Assembly: GCF_000383475.1 (NCBI RefSeq)
Contig: NZ_KB911460.1
Span: 496,001-560,000, forward strand
Length of the DNA: 64,000 nt
Reading direction: 5' to 3'
Source: Microbacterium sp. 11MF
GTDB lineage: Bacteria; Actinomycetota; Actinomycetes; Actinomycetales; Microbacteriaceae
Shown here: piece after piece, positions 24,422 to 33,662 of the stretch
How the letters are laid out: every line of letters begins with the position of its first letter
Position numbering within the stretch: position 1 is the stretch's first letter
Notes under the pieces: model-generated
Told to the model about the DNA's origin: nothing
Seen by the model: only the letters and a program-made list of their open reading frames with translations
Database searches by the model: none
Position numbers and translations under genes: made by a program

Positions 24422-27282
24422 CGACCGTGCGGGACCGGCCCCGAGCGGATGCCGGGGCGCGGCGTCGCGCCGAGCGACCGAAGCCCTCGCGCACGGCGCG
24501 GATGCGGGTCGCCGTGCGTATCGCGCGGCGCCAGGTGCGCCGCGCGTGGGTGTCGTCGCTGCTGATCATGTCGCTCATCGCCCTGCCGATCGCCGGGATG
24601 GCGGGGGTGGCGGTGTTCATCTCGAGCACGTTCTCCACCCCTGCAGAGCGGGTGAACGTCGAACTCGGGCGCATGTCGGCGTGGGTCGAGCCGATGTGGC
24701 CGGCAGCATCCGGGTTCCGGCAGATGCCGGACGATCCGTACACGCACGGCAACGAGTCCACGTGGGGTTCCGAGACGATCGATGACGAGACGGCGGAGTT
24801 GCCGACGGACCCCACGAACGCGCTGCCTGCCGGGACGGAGATCGTGCCCGTCTCCTCAGGTGAGGAACGGGTCGAGACCATCGCAGGGATCGCCCGGGTG
24901 AAGGCGTGGGCGGGGGACGTCACGGACCCACGCTTCGACGGGCATTTCGCTCTCGTCGAGGGACGAGCGCCGGCTGATGACCGGCAGGTGCTCGTCACGC
25001 CCGCCACTCTGACCCGCACCGGCCTCGGCCTCGGGGGGACGCTGTCACTCGTCGATGGTCAGAAGTTCACGATCACGGGGACGTTCCGCGATGCCGAGGT
25101 GGCCGCCGACGAGGTCGTCCTCGCGTTCGCCGACTCCGATCGCTACGCCCCTGTGCGCTCCTACATGCCCGACGCCGACATCGGTCTCTCGCAGCTCGAG
25201 GCGCTGAACGCCGCGGGATTTGGCGTGTACTCGCGGCAGCTCGTCCTGGACCCGCCGCCCGTCACGTCGCCGGTGGGAGACGACTTCGGCAACCCGACCA
25301 CCGCAGAGCGGGACCAGCAACAGGCTTTCGCTCTTGCGGGAGCGATCGGGGCCGGCGGGCTCGCCGCGGGCTACATGGTCGTCCTCCTCGCCGGTGCGGC
25401 TTTCGCCGTCAGTGCGCGTCGTCAGCAGCGGGCTCTCGCGATCGCGGCGAGCGTCGGCGCCGAGCCGCGCGATCTCCGTCGAGTCGTGCTCCTTCAAGGG
25501 GCGGTCCTGGGGCTCGTCGCCGGGGGCGCAGGCCTCGCGATGGGCGTCGGTCTGGCTGCAGCGTTGATGCCCCTCTTCGACGACGGATCCGCCGTCAGGT
25601 TCTGGGGATTCCACGTGCCGTGGGTACTTCTCGGGGGCGTCCTCTTGTTCGCCGTCGCGGTCGGCTCGGCGTCGGCGTGGGCGCCTGCACGCGCGGTCGG
25701 GAAATCGGACACCATCTCCGCCTTGCGTGGAGCACGCCGGCCGATGACGGTCACCGCCGCGCGGCCTCTGTGGGGGTCGCTGTTGATCGTCGTCGGTGTG
25801 GCGGTGACCGTCGTCTCGGGCATCGCCGCGGGCGCCGTGGCCGCCAGTACGATCATTGCCTGGGACTCGCCGCTCCGCTGGATCCCCATCGTGGGGATCA
25901 TCGGCGGCCCGGTGCTCGCGCAGATCGGCATCATCATCTCGGGTCGATGGCTCCTGTGGCTCGCGTCCCGCGCCCTGTCGCGCGTCGGTCTGGCCGCGCG
26001 TCTCGCCTCACGGGACGCCGTCGCGAACGGGGCTCGGACCGTTCCCGCGTTCGCCGCCATCGGAGCGACGGTGTTCGTGGGCGTGTTCGCAGTCTCGATG
26101 GGGACGATGACTGCTGAGCAGCAGGCCCGCACGTACACGTACAGCGCGCCGTTGGGGACCGTCGTCGCGGATATCTCCTCGATGTCAGAGCCTCTCCTGA
26201 CGGCGAAGGTCGGGCAGCAAGCGGCGAATGAAGCCGCCCGTCTGTTCACGTCGTCGGGGGCGACATCCACCGCCCTCGTGAGCGCCCAGCCTGACATTCT
26301 CAATGTCGGGTCGTCGGCCGACCTGCTCGCCGATCTCGATCGAGCGATGATCGTTGCTCCCCGCGATTCGCTTCTGCCGCCCGGCGAGGACGACGGGAGA
26401 GTCAGCTCCTACCTCGGCTACCCCTCAGACAACCTCTCGATCGTGGCCGCGGACGACGTTGAGGCAGCGATGCGCGTCACCTTGGATCCGGCGCAGCGCG
26501 CGGCCTACGCCGATGGCGCTGTCATCATCAGCGACGACAGGTACGTCACCGATGGCCGGGTCACGGCGGGATCGTGGAGCGCGCGCGAGTACTACGAGGG
26601 CGAGGTCCCCAGCAACATCTGGCGCGACGATGCCGACGTTCCCGCCCCACGCTGGGAGCGCACTGCGCCGGCGATCTCGGTTGATGCACCGCACCAGCAG
26701 ATCGTGGCGGCGATCGCCCCGGAGACCGCCCGCGCCTGGGGGATCACGGAAGTGCCACGACAGGTGCTCGCCACGTTCCCCGAGGGCTCGGAGATGAATT
26801 CGCAAGATCACCTGTACGAACTCGCCGGCGGTCTCATGACCGCGGATTACCAGGTCTCACTGTGGCGCGAGACCGGCCCCTCGAGCCCTGACGTCTGGCT
26901 CGTCCCGCTTCTCGCCGCCGTCGCCGTCCTCGTCCTCGGCGCGAGCGCCGTCGCCCTCGGTCTCGCCCGTTTCGAGAGGCGGCCCGACGACGCGACGCTC
27001 GCCGCGGTCGGCGGCACGCCCGGCCTCCGGCGCCGCATCGGACTCTGGCAGGGTCTCGTGATCGCGGGGTTCGGGACCTTCGCGGGCGCCACGGCCGGCA
27101 TCCTGCCGCCCACCGGCTTCTGGCTGCAGTCGCAGACGTCTCATGAGCCGATGAGCCTCGCCGACATTCCGTGGTGGCTGCTCGCCGTGCTCGCTGTGGC
27201 TCTGCCGGTCGGCATCGCCGCCGTGAACTGGCTCGTCCCGCCGCGGGAGCCCGAGCTCACGCGGCGCAACGTCATCGCCTGA
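24418..27282 (+). CDS. FtsX-like ABC permease, duplicated domain (954 aa)
   Basis: The large permease has a basic cytosolic start, a first membrane helix (WVSSLLIMSLIALPIAGMAG), and a long extracellular domain to about residue 320. A first FtsX domain of several helices follows. A further extracellular region (about 560-820) and a second C-terminal FtsX domain (VWLVPLLAAVAVLVLGASAV onward) complete it. This matches the two-FtsX architecture of actinobacterial antimicrobial-peptide or lipoprotein exporters. With the PadR gene upstream, a drug or peptide resistance role is likely but unproven. Confidence 0.9.
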   Translation: MTTVRDRPRADAGARRRAERPKPSRTARMRVAVRIARRQVRRAWVSSLLIMSLIALPIAGMAGVAVFISSTFSTPAERVNVELGRMSAWVEPMWPAASGFRQMPDDPYTHGNESTWGSETIDDETAELPTDPTNALPAGTEIVPVSSGEERVETIAGIARVKAWAGDVTDPRFDGHFALVEGRAPADDRQVLVTPATLTRTGLGLGGTLSLVDGQKFTITGTFRDAEVAADEVVLAFADSDRYAPVRSYMPDADIGLSQLEALNAAGFGVYSRQLVLDPPPVTSPVGDDFGNPTTAERDQQQAFALAGAIGAGGLAAGYMVVLLAGAAFAVSARRQQRALAIAASVGAEPRDLRRVVLLQGAVLGLVAGGAGLAMGVGLAAALMPLFDDGSAVRFWGFHVPWVLLGGVLLFAVAVGSASAWAPARAVGKSDTISALRGARRPMTVTAARPLWGSLLIVVGVAVTVVSGIAAGAVAASTIIAWDSPLRWIPIVGIIGGPVLAQIGIIISGRWLLWLASRALSRVGLAARLASRDAVANGARTVPAFAAIGATVFVGVFAVSMGTMTAEQQARTYTYSAPLGTVVADISSMSEPLLTAKVGQQAANEAARLFTSSGATSTALVSAQPDILNVGSSADLLADLDRAMIVAPRDSLLPPGEDDGRVSSYLGYPSDNLSIVAADDVEAAMRVTLDPAQRAAYADGAVIISDDRYVTDGRVTAGSWSAREYYEGEVPSNIWRDDADVPAPRWERTAPAISVDAPHQQIVAAIAPETARAWGITEVPRQVLATFPEGSEMNSQDHLYELAGGLMTADYQVSLWRETGPSSPDVWLVPLLAAVAVLVLGASAVALGLARFERRPDDATLAAVGGTPGLRRRIGLWQGLVIAGFGTFAGATAGILPPTGFWLQSQTSHEPMSLADIPWWLLAVLAVALPVGIAAVNWLVPPREPELTRRNVIA

Positions 27283-27297
27283 GCCGGGGCGACCCGC

Positions 27298-28659
27298 TCA
27301 GCGCATCGTGTTCAGGATGCCGACGAGGTCCTCGAACGTCGTGCGGGGGTTCAGGATCGCGAAGCGGGCGTTGGTGCGGCCGGCGTGGCTCGACGGCGTG
27401 ACGAAGGCATGCTGGTCGTCGAGCAGACGGTTCGACCAGGCGGCGTAGTCGTCCTTGGTCCACCCGCGCCGCTCGAAGACGACGACGCTCAGCTGCGGAT
27501 GCCGCACGAGCTCGAACTCGTCGCGCGACTCGATCTCGGCGGCGATCCGTTCGGCCAGCGTGATCGATGACGTGATCGCCTCGCGGTAGACCTCGGCGCC
27601 ATAGGTCGCGAGCGAGAACCACAGCGGCAGGCCGCGTGCTCGGCGCGTGAGGTGCGCGGCGAAGTCCGACGGGCTCCAGTCGCTCGTCTCGGTGAGGGTG
27701 TCGAGGTACTCGGCGTGCTGCGTGTGCGCGCGACGGCCGAGTTCGGGGTCGCGGTAGAGCAGGGCGCACGCGTCGAACGGTGCGAACAGCCACTTGTGCG
27801 GGTCGACGATGAGCGAGTCGGCGTGCTCCAAACCGGCGAAGTAGTGGCGCGCCTCGGGTGACAGCGCGGCAGCGAGACCGTAGGCGCCGTCGACGTGCAG
27901 CCACACGCCGAACTCGCGGGTGACCTCGGCGACCGAGGCGATGTCGTCGACGATGCCGAAGTTCGTGGACCCCGCCGTGGCGACGACCGCGAACACGCTG
28001 TCGCCGTGCTCTTCGAGGGCTGCGCGCACCGCATCGCCGTGCAGCACGCCACCGGCGTCGGGGGCGATCGTGACGACCTCGACGTCCATGACCCTGGCGG
28101 CCGACGCGATCGAGGAGTGCGCTTCCGCAGAGCAGACCACGCGCCAGCGGTCAGGACGGATGCCGCGTTCCCGGGCGGTCTCCCGTGCGGCCACGAGCGC
28201 CGACAGGTTGCCGAGCGTCCCGCCCTGCACGAACACACCACCAGCGGTCGCGGGCAGGCCGAACTCGTTCGCGAGCCAGCGGAGCACCTCGTTCTCGGCG
28301 TGGACGGCACCCGCGCCTTCGAGCCAGGACCCGCCGTAGAGCGCGCTCGCCGAGACGACGAGGTCGAACGCCGCGGCTGCCTTCGACGGCGCACTGGGGA
28401 TGAACGACAGATACCGCGGGTCGTCGGTCGTGATGCAGGCCGGTGCTAGGACATGCTCGAAGACGCCCAGCGCCTTGCGCGCGCCGATGCCCTGCTCGCT
28501 GATCGTCACACCGGCGAGGCGGGCGAGCTCGGCCGGGGGCAGCGGCTTGTCGAGCGGGTTGTCGTCGGTGAGCAGCCGCTGCCGCGAATAGTCGAGGACG
28601 AGGTCGACGATCTGACGGGTCTCGTCGGTCACATCGTGCATGCGTGCGGGCTGGGTCAT
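27298..28659 (-). CDS. Group II PLP-dependent decarboxylase
   Basis: A 453-residue PLP enzyme of the aromatic-amino-acid / glutamate / diaminobutyrate decarboxylase group. It contains GGVFVQGGTLGNLSALVAAR, HVDGAYGLAAALSPEARHY and the cofactor lysine K289 in VDPHKWLFAPFD. ATG 28659 overlaps the amidase stop as ATGA and follows CGGAGACC, so it is the third gene of an agmatine deiminase-amidase-decarboxylase operon. The natural amino acid is unknown; arginine, diaminobutyrate or an aromatic amino acid are the options to test. Confidence 0.88.
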   Translation of the reverse strand: MTQPARMHDVTDETRQIVDLVLDYSRQRLLTDDNPLDKPLPPAELARLAGVTISEQGIGARKALGVFEHVLAPACITTDDPRYLSFIPSAPSKAAAAFDLVVSASALYGGSWLEGAGAVHAENEVLRWLANEFGLPATAGGVFVQGGTLGNLSALVAARETARERGIRPDRWRVVCSAEAHSSIASAARVMDVEVVTIAPDAGGVLHGDAVRAALEEHGDSVFAVVATAGSTNFGIVDDIASVAEVTREFGVWLHVDGAYGLAAALSPEARHYFAGLEHADSLIVDPHKWLFAPFDACALLYRDPELGRRAHTQHAEYLDTLTETSDWSPSDFAAHLTRRARGLPLWFSLATYGAEVYREAITSSITLAERIAAEIESRDEFELVRHPQLSVVVFERRGWTKDDYAAWSNRLLDDQHAFVTPSSHAGRTNARFAILNPRTTFEDLVGILNTMR

Positions 28660-30368
28660 CGGGTCTCCGAGGTGGTGCGGGGGAGCGCGGGTGTGCGCGG
28701 CGGCGGCGTCCGGCGGGTACCCAGACGTTCGAAGGCTACGCCGAGGCGGAGCAGGGTGGAATCGTCGTAGGCGCGCCCGGCGAAGGTCAGGCCCACCGGC
28801 ATCCGGATATCGGTCATCGTGCCCATCGGGACGGTGACGGTGGGGATGCCGAGGTGTCGGATCGCGAGGTTGCCGTTGGCGATCCAGACGCCGTTGCGCC
28901 ACCCGAGGTCGGCGGAGGCGGCATTCACGTCCATGTCGGCGGGGCCGACGTCGGCGACGGCGGGGAAGACGACGGCGTCGAGGCCGGCGGCATCCATCCA
29001 CTCCTCCAGGTCGGATCGACGGACCTGTTCGAGGGCGCGGAGGCCGTCGGCGAGCTCGGGCATGTCGTCGAGCGTCGCGCCCGGATGCGCGCGCACCCAG
29101 TCGGGGTACTCGGCGATGTCGTCGTCGAAGCCGGTGTAGCGGTCGGGGAGGGCGCCGGGCGGGTGCGGGAAGATCGTCGCGCCGTCGACGTCTGCGAGTG
29201 ACGAGAGTGCGGGATCGCCGTTCGCGTCGAGGAAGTCGTCCCACGCCCACGCCGACAGGTCGACGATCTCGCGGTCCAGGTATCCCGCCGGGAGGCGGCC
29301 CTCGATCGTCCTCGCGCCCACGCGGTCTCCCTCGTAGTCGCTCACGACGGGGAAGTCGACCTCGACGACGGTCGCTCCGGCGGCTTCGAGGTCGGCCCGT
29401 GCCGCGTGCCACAGCTCGAGGATGGACTCCCGCGTCTCGATGCGCTGACCGGTCGGACCGCCGATCGTCGTGCCCGTCCCGGCATCCGGGTCCTCACCGA
29501 TGTACATGCGGGGGATGCCGAGGCGCACCCCCTCGAGCGATGCGCCCGCTGCGAGCGCCGGGTACGACGCGGGTCGCAGGGCGGACGCGGCGGGCAGGTC
29601 GATCCACGGCTGGGCGCGCCAGAAGTCGCCGCGCGTCTCGGGATCGTCGGCGACGACGACGTCGAGCACCTCGAGCAGGTCGGCCATCGTGCGGGTGTGC
29701 GGCACGACGACATCCATCGTCGGGACGAGCGGCCAGTTGCCGCGCACCGAGATGACCCCGCGCGACGGGGTGTAGGCGCAGAGCGCGTTGTTCGACGCGG
29801 GGCCGCGACCCGACGACCAGGTCTCCTCGCCTAGGCCGAACGCGGCGAAGCTCGCGGCCGTCGCGGTGCCCGAGCCGTTCGACGAGCCGCTCGCGAACGG
29901 AGCGGTGAGCCAGTCCGCGTTGTAGGGGCTCTCGGCGCGGCCGTAGACCCCGCGCTGCATACCGCCGTTCGCCATCGGGGGCATGTTCGTGAGGCCGAGG
30001 CAGATCCCCCCGCCGGCGCGGAGCCGTTCGATCGTGAACGCGTCGCGCTGGGCGACGAGCTCCGCGAACGCGGGGGAGCCGGCCGCAGCGGTGAGACCGC
30101 GCACGAGGTAGCTGTCCTTCGCGGTGTACGGGATGCCGTCGAGCGGGCCGAGCGTCTCGCCGCGGGCGCGACGGGCATCGGATGCCGCGGCCTCGGCGCG
30201 CGCGTCGGGGTTGTGCACCACGACGGCGTTCAGCGCCGTCTCGGTGTCGGGCCCGTCGTACGCCGCGATGCGGGCGAGGTAGGCGTCGACGAGCTCGACC
30301 GCGGTCGTCTCGCCGGATTCCAGCGTCGCGCGGAGCTCGGCGATCGTCGCTTCGACGACGTCGATCAT
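28656..30368 (-). CDS. Amidase-signature family hydrolase
   Basis: A 570-residue serine hydrolase of the amidase-signature family. The catalytic Lys lies in IPYTAKDSYLVRG near residue 85. The Ser/Gly-rich core reads FASGSSNGSGTATAASFA, then EETWSSGRGPASNNALCAY, giving cis-Ser and nucleophile Ser candidates, although it departs from the usual GGSSGGS/TDTGGS pattern. ATG 30368 overlaps the agmatine deiminase stop. In this setting it may hydrolyse a carbamoyl or amide product of agmatine breakdown; AS-family carbamoyl hydrolases are known (allophanate hydrolase), so this is plausible but inferred. Confidence 0.86.
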   Translation of the reverse strand: MIDVVEATIAELRATLESGETTAVELVDAYLARIAAYDGPDTETALNAVVVHNPDARAEAAASDARRARGETLGPLDGIPYTAKDSYLVRGLTAAAGSPAFAELVAQRDAFTIERLRAGGGICLGLTNMPPMANGGMQRGVYGRAESPYNADWLTAPFASGSSNGSGTATAASFAAFGLGEETWSSGRGPASNNALCAYTPSRGVISVRGNWPLVPTMDVVVPHTRTMADLLEVLDVVVADDPETRGDFWRAQPWIDLPAASALRPASYPALAAGASLEGVRLGIPRMYIGEDPDAGTGTTIGGPTGQRIETRESILELWHAARADLEAAGATVVEVDFPVVSDYEGDRVGARTIEGRLPAGYLDREIVDLSAWAWDDFLDANGDPALSSLADVDGATIFPHPPGALPDRYTGFDDDIAEYPDWVRAHPGATLDDMPELADGLRALEQVRRSDLEEWMDAAGLDAVVFPAVADVGPADMDVNAASADLGWRNGVWIANGNLAIRHLGIPTVTVPMGTMTDIRMPVGLTFAGRAYDDSTLLRLGVAFERLGTRRTPPPRTPALPRTTSETR

Positions 30369-31399
30369 CGGGTCACCTTCGGCTGCTGCTGCGTGATGCA
30401 GTGGATGCCGCCGCCGCGGGCGAACAGGCCACGGGCATCGACCGTGACGACCCTGCGGCCCGGGTACGCCATCGCGAGGATCTCCCTCGCCTCGGCATCC
30501 GCCCGCTCCTCGCCGAACCCGCACGCGATGACGCCGCCGTTCACGACGAGGTGGTTGACGTAGCTCCAGTCGACGGGGCCGTGCGCGTCGGTGAGGGTCT
30601 CGGGTGCGGGGAGCGACACGATCTCGAAGCGGCGACCGGCGGCATCCGTCTGCCCTTCCAGTTCTCGGCGCAGCGATGCGGTGACGGCGTGATCGGGGTG
30701 CGCGGGATCGCGCTGGTCGTGGAGCAGGATTCGGCCCGGCGAGGGGATCGTCGCGACGATGTCGACGTGACCGTTGGTGCCGAGGTCGTCGTAGTCGCGG
30801 GTGAGCCCCTGACTCAACCACACGGCGTGCGTCGCGCCGAGGGTGCGGGCCATCTCGGCTTCGATGCGCGCGCGGTCGGCGGTGGGGTTGCGTCGCGGGT
30901 CGAGCTGCACGGTCTGCGTGAGCAGGACGGTGCCTGCGCCGTCGACGTGGATGCCGCCGCCCTCGTTGACGATGTCGGAGGGGATCAGCTCCGCGCCGAC
31001 CTCGTCGGCGATGAGCCGGGCGTGAGCCGCGGACTTCTGCCATTCGGCCCAGTCGGGGGCGCCCCAGCCGTTGAAGATCCAGTCGACGGCGCCGAGGGCG
31101 CCGGGCCGCTCGTCGTCGACGACGAAGGTGGGGCCGTGGTCCCGCATCCAGAACTCGTCGACGGGGGCCTCGACGATGGTCACGTCGCCCGGCAGCATGC
31201 GGCGCGCGCGGGCCGTCTCGGTCGGATCGACGACCATGGTCACCGGCTCGAAGCGCGCCACCGCGGCGGCGACGGCCGTCCAGGTCGCGTAGCCCTCTTC
31301 GCGCTCGGAATCGGTGTCGCCGAGGGTGAAGCCCTCACGGGGGAAGGCCATCCAGGTGCGCTCGTGCGCGGCGGTCTCGCTCGGCATGCGCCAGGCCAT
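30365..31399 (-). CDS. aguA: Agmatine deiminase (peptidylarginine deiminase-like)
   Basis: A 344-residue guanidino-modifying enzyme of the PAD_porph family. Hallmarks are EFWMRDHGPTFVVDD near residue 82, NEGGGIHVDGAGTVLLTQT, TNGHVDIVATI (catalytic His) and the nucleophilic Cys334 in GGGIHCITQQQP near the C-terminus. It converts agmatine to N-carbamoylputrescine and ammonia. Length is a little shorter than plant and enterococcal enzymes (about 365-380). It is the promoter-proximal gene of a three-gene operon, divergent from a TetR regulator across a perfect palindrome. Confidence 0.9.
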   Translation of the reverse strand: MAWRMPSETAAHERTWMAFPREGFTLGDTDSEREEGYATWTAVAAAVARFEPVTMVVDPTETARARRMLPGDVTIVEAPVDEFWMRDHGPTFVVDDERPGALGAVDWIFNGWGAPDWAEWQKSAAHARLIADEVGAELIPSDIVNEGGGIHVDGAGTVLLTQTVQLDPRRNPTADRARIEAEMARTLGATHAVWLSQGLTRDYDDLGTNGHVDIVATIPSPGRILLHDQRDPAHPDHAVTASLRRELEGQTDAAGRRFEIVSLPAPETLTDAHGPVDWSYVNHLVVNGGVIACGFGEERADAEAREILAMAYPGRRVVTVDARGLFARGGGIHCITQQQPKVTR

Positions 31400-31428
31400 G
31401 GCGGGCTCCTCGATCCTCGGGTAACTTA

Positions 31429-31444
31429 TTGATCAATTGATCAA
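31429..31444. promoter_or_regulatory. Perfect 16-bp palindromic operator
   Basis: TTGATCAATTGATCAA is its own reverse complement and lies between the divergent agmatine deiminase (start 31399) and TetR (start 31466) genes. It is AT-rich in a GC-rich setting, 29 bp from one start and 21 bp from the other. TetR-family dimers bind such dyads, so autoregulation plus control of the operon is the natural reading. Confidence 0.75.
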
Positions 31445-31465
31445 CAAGGGGAGGCTACCGAGTCG

Positions 31466-32089
31466 ATGTCTCAGGCGTCAACTGCCCGCCGGGCCCGGAA
31501 GAGCCCCGCCGAGCGTCGCGAAGAGATCGCCCTCGCCGCTCGAGAGATCGCGCTCGCCGACGGTCTCGACGCCGTCACTCTGCGCGCGGTCGCCGCCCGG
31601 GTCGGCGTCGCGCCCGGGCTCGTCGCGCACCACGCTGACGGGATGGACGCGCTCGTGGCTGAGGCCTTCGGTGCGGTCGTCGCCGAGGAGCTCGCCGCCG
31701 TCGTCGCCGCGATGCGGGTGACGGATGCCGCGACGACGCGCCTCGGCATCCTGCTCGACACCGTTTTCGGCGACGAGCCGAACGACGTCACCCTCGTCTG
31801 GGTACAGGGGTGGGCGCTGGGCACCCGCAACGAGGAGCTCGCCGTGCGGGTGCGCGCCGAAATGGACGCGTGGCAGCGCGCGCTCGCCGCCGAGATCGAC
31901 CGCGGCCGCGAGCGCGGCGAGTTCGGCGAGATCGACGCCGACGCGATCGCCTGGCACCTGCTCGCGATCATCGACGGCCTCGGCGCTCAGGGTCTCGTGC
32001 GCTGGCGCGCCGACCCCGCGCGCACCGACCTCACCCGCCGCGCGCTCGCCGCGCTGCTCGGCGTCGCGCCCGACGCATTGCGCGGCTGA
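31466..32089 (+). CDS. TetR-family transcriptional regulator
   Basis: A 207-residue regulator: a basic N-terminus, then a TetR HTH with REEIALAAREIALADGLDAV, LRAVAARVGVAPGLVAHHAD (recognition helix variant HHADG). A ligand domain containing WVQGWALGTRNEELAVRVRA follows, which resembles the BetI-like C-terminal group. It starts at ATG 31466. The divergent genes and palindrome make it the probable repressor of the agmatine deiminase operon, with agmatine or a polyamine as possible inducer (inference). Confidence 0.9.
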   Translation: MSQASTARRARKSPAERREEIALAAREIALADGLDAVTLRAVAARVGVAPGLVAHHADGMDALVAEAFGAVVAEELAAVVAAMRVTDAATTRLGILLDTVFGDEPNDVTLVWVQGWALGTRNEELAVRVRAEMDAWQRALAAEIDRGRERGEFGEIDADAIAWHLLAIIDGLGAQGLVRWRADPARTDLTRRALAALLGVAPDALRG

Positions 32090-32104
32090 GCCGTCGCCGA
32101 GGCG

Positions 32105-32149
32105 TCGCAGATGGTCGTCCCGCCGCCTTCACCGAGACCATCTGCGACC
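32105..32149. repeat. Intergenic inverted repeat, 13-bp perfect arms
   Basis: GTCGCAGATGGTC (32105-32117) and GACCATCTGCGAC (32137-32149) are perfectly complementary with a 19-bp loop. It lies between the convergent TetR gene and the minus-strand gene ending at 32164, so it may be a bidirectional terminator or a dispersed intergenic element. Confidence 0.55.
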
Positions 32150-32163
32150 CCTCGACCGGCCGG

Positions 32164-32799
32164 TCACTCCTCGGGGCGGGAGACGTCGATGGTGACGAAG
32201 GTGGTTCCGGGTACGGGCCGGACCTCCCACGTCGCGCCGTCCAGCGCGCCGGGCGTGAGGCCGAACCGGTCCTCGATGCCGGCCTGATTCAGTCCGCGCA
32301 GGTCTGCCGCCTCGCCGCTGGGAGCAAGGAACTCCATGTCGCCACGGCTCTTCTTGCCGTACGCGTCGGGGTTGTCCTGCCCGATGGCGTCCTCGTACAG
32401 CTCCTCGACGACCTGCCCGGGGATCTTCTTCGGGGTGCCGAGCACGTCGTCCAGCACTTCGCGCGGGGTCTCTCGCACCGCTTTGCCGACCGAGGTCCCG
32501 AGGTCGTTGGCGACGTTGTAGTCGGGCGCAGCGTGGCGCCCGGTGCGGCCGAGCTGGTCGACTCCGCGGCTGACATCCGTGAGCATGTCGTACTCCGCGG
32601 CGTGGGTGGCGACGGGTGCGTCGCGCCGGTGCTGCCCGGCGTCGGCGCTGTTGCGTCGGTCCGTGCCCCGGATGCGTGCGGCGTCCGCGCGGTGTTTGCC
32701 GCCGCGCTTGCGGAACGCGCCCCCGAACCCCTTCTTGAACTCGCGACCCGCGCCGTCGACGGCGTCGACGATCTCGCGCATGAGGCTCTTCATGGTCAT
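32164..32799 (-). CDS. Uncharacterised protein behind a WXG-like gene, possible effector part
   Basis: The 211-residue product starts at ATG 32799 behind GGGAGACTG, one base from the upstream stop. It has a short amphipathic start (SLMREIVDAVDGAGREFKKG), a basic linker (KRGGKHRADAARIRGTDRRN) and a C-terminal region with KIPGQVVEELYEDAIGQDNP and AGIEDRFGLTPGALDGATWE. I recognise no catalytic motif. Its order behind a WXG100-like gene suggests the cargo half of a split type VII effector, which is inference. Confidence 0.6.
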   Translation of the reverse strand: MTMKSLMREIVDAVDGAGREFKKGFGGAFRKRGGKHRADAARIRGTDRRNSADAGQHRRDAPVATHAAEYDMLTDVSRGVDQLGRTGRHAAPDYNVANDLGTSVGKAVRETPREVLDDVLGTPKKIPGQVVEELYEDAIGQDNPDAYGKKSRGDMEFLAPSGEAADLRGLNQAGIEDRFGLTPGALDGATWEVRPVPGTTFVTIDVSRPEE

Positions 32800-32800
32800 G

Positions 32801-33508
32801 TCAGTCTCCCGAGATCTGCAGGTTGGCGAGGTCGGCGAGGAGCCGATCGGTGCGGTCCTCGATGTCGACGGCTTGCGCGTCCATCTCGTCGGCGGCTGCT
32901 TCCAGCGCCTCGAGGTCGGCTTCGAATTCGTCCACGTCGCCGATGGCACCCTCCACGACGGGGGCGTCCATGAGGGCCATGACGATCACCGGGACCTGCT
33001 CGGCGAGCGGCTCGACCGCCAGCGGCAGCACCTCGTTGATCACCTGCTCGATCGTCGCTTCCATCGCCATGGAGAGGAGCTTCTTGCGTGCGAGCAGCAG
33101 CAGCGCCGCGCCGCCGGCGCCGAGCGGGCCTGCGGCGAGCAACGGCACGAGCTGCATGAGGGTCAGGGTCACCTCGGCGGTGACCTTGATCTTCATAGCG
33201 AGGACGATGCCACCCGCGATGTCGATCCCCGTCGCTGCGGGGCCGAGCACATCTAGGAGCTTCTGCATGTTGTCGGAGCGGTTTCGATTCCACCCCTCCA
33301 CCTGTGCCGTGCCGGCGTTGCCCTGCAGTGCCGCGGCCAGGTCGCCGTTCACGCGGCTGTCGACGGCTTGGATGATCGACTCCATGTCGTCGCGGTACCC
33401 GCGCACGAGGTCGGCTGCCTTGTGGACCTCGTCCTCGTCGATGTCGGGCCACTCGAGCCCCATCTTGTCCATGATCCAGATCAACTCATTGGGCAACATC
33501 ATCCCCAC
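32801..33508 (-). CDS. WXG100/CpnT-N-like helical protein
   Basis: A 235-residue, mostly helical protein. GTG 33508 is preferred over an upstream GTG at 33544 because GGAGG lies 8 bp before it, giving MGMMLPNELIWIMDKMGLEW. The N-terminal ELIWIMDKMGLEWPDIDEDE and following amphipathic helices look like the WXG100-like N-terminal module of CpnT-type toxins. A long hydrophobic segment (about residues 90-150) and a C-terminal acidic coiled coil follow. It may be a targeting module for ESX-like export. No ESX gene is in the window. Confidence 0.6.
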   Translation of the reverse strand: MGMMLPNELIWIMDKMGLEWPDIDEDEVHKAADLVRGYRDDMESIIQAVDSRVNGDLAAALQGNAGTAQVEGWNRNRSDNMQKLLDVLGPAATGIDIAGGIVLAMKIKVTAEVTLTLMQLVPLLAAGPLGAGGAALLLLARKKLLSMAMEATIEQVINEVLPLAVEPLAEQVPVIVMALMDAPVVEGAIGDVDEFEADLEALEAAADEMDAQAVDIEDRTDRLLADLANLQISGD

Positions 33509-33662
33509 GGCGACCACCTCCGCCATCGACAGTAGCCACGGCACACCCTCGGCCGCGATGGGGAGAACGCCCCATCGGCGGCGACCATGAGCGAGGTCTC
33601 GACCCGACGGAAACGGCGATCATCCGCGATGAATGGATGCCGCTTGCGTCGGGTCGGGGGTG

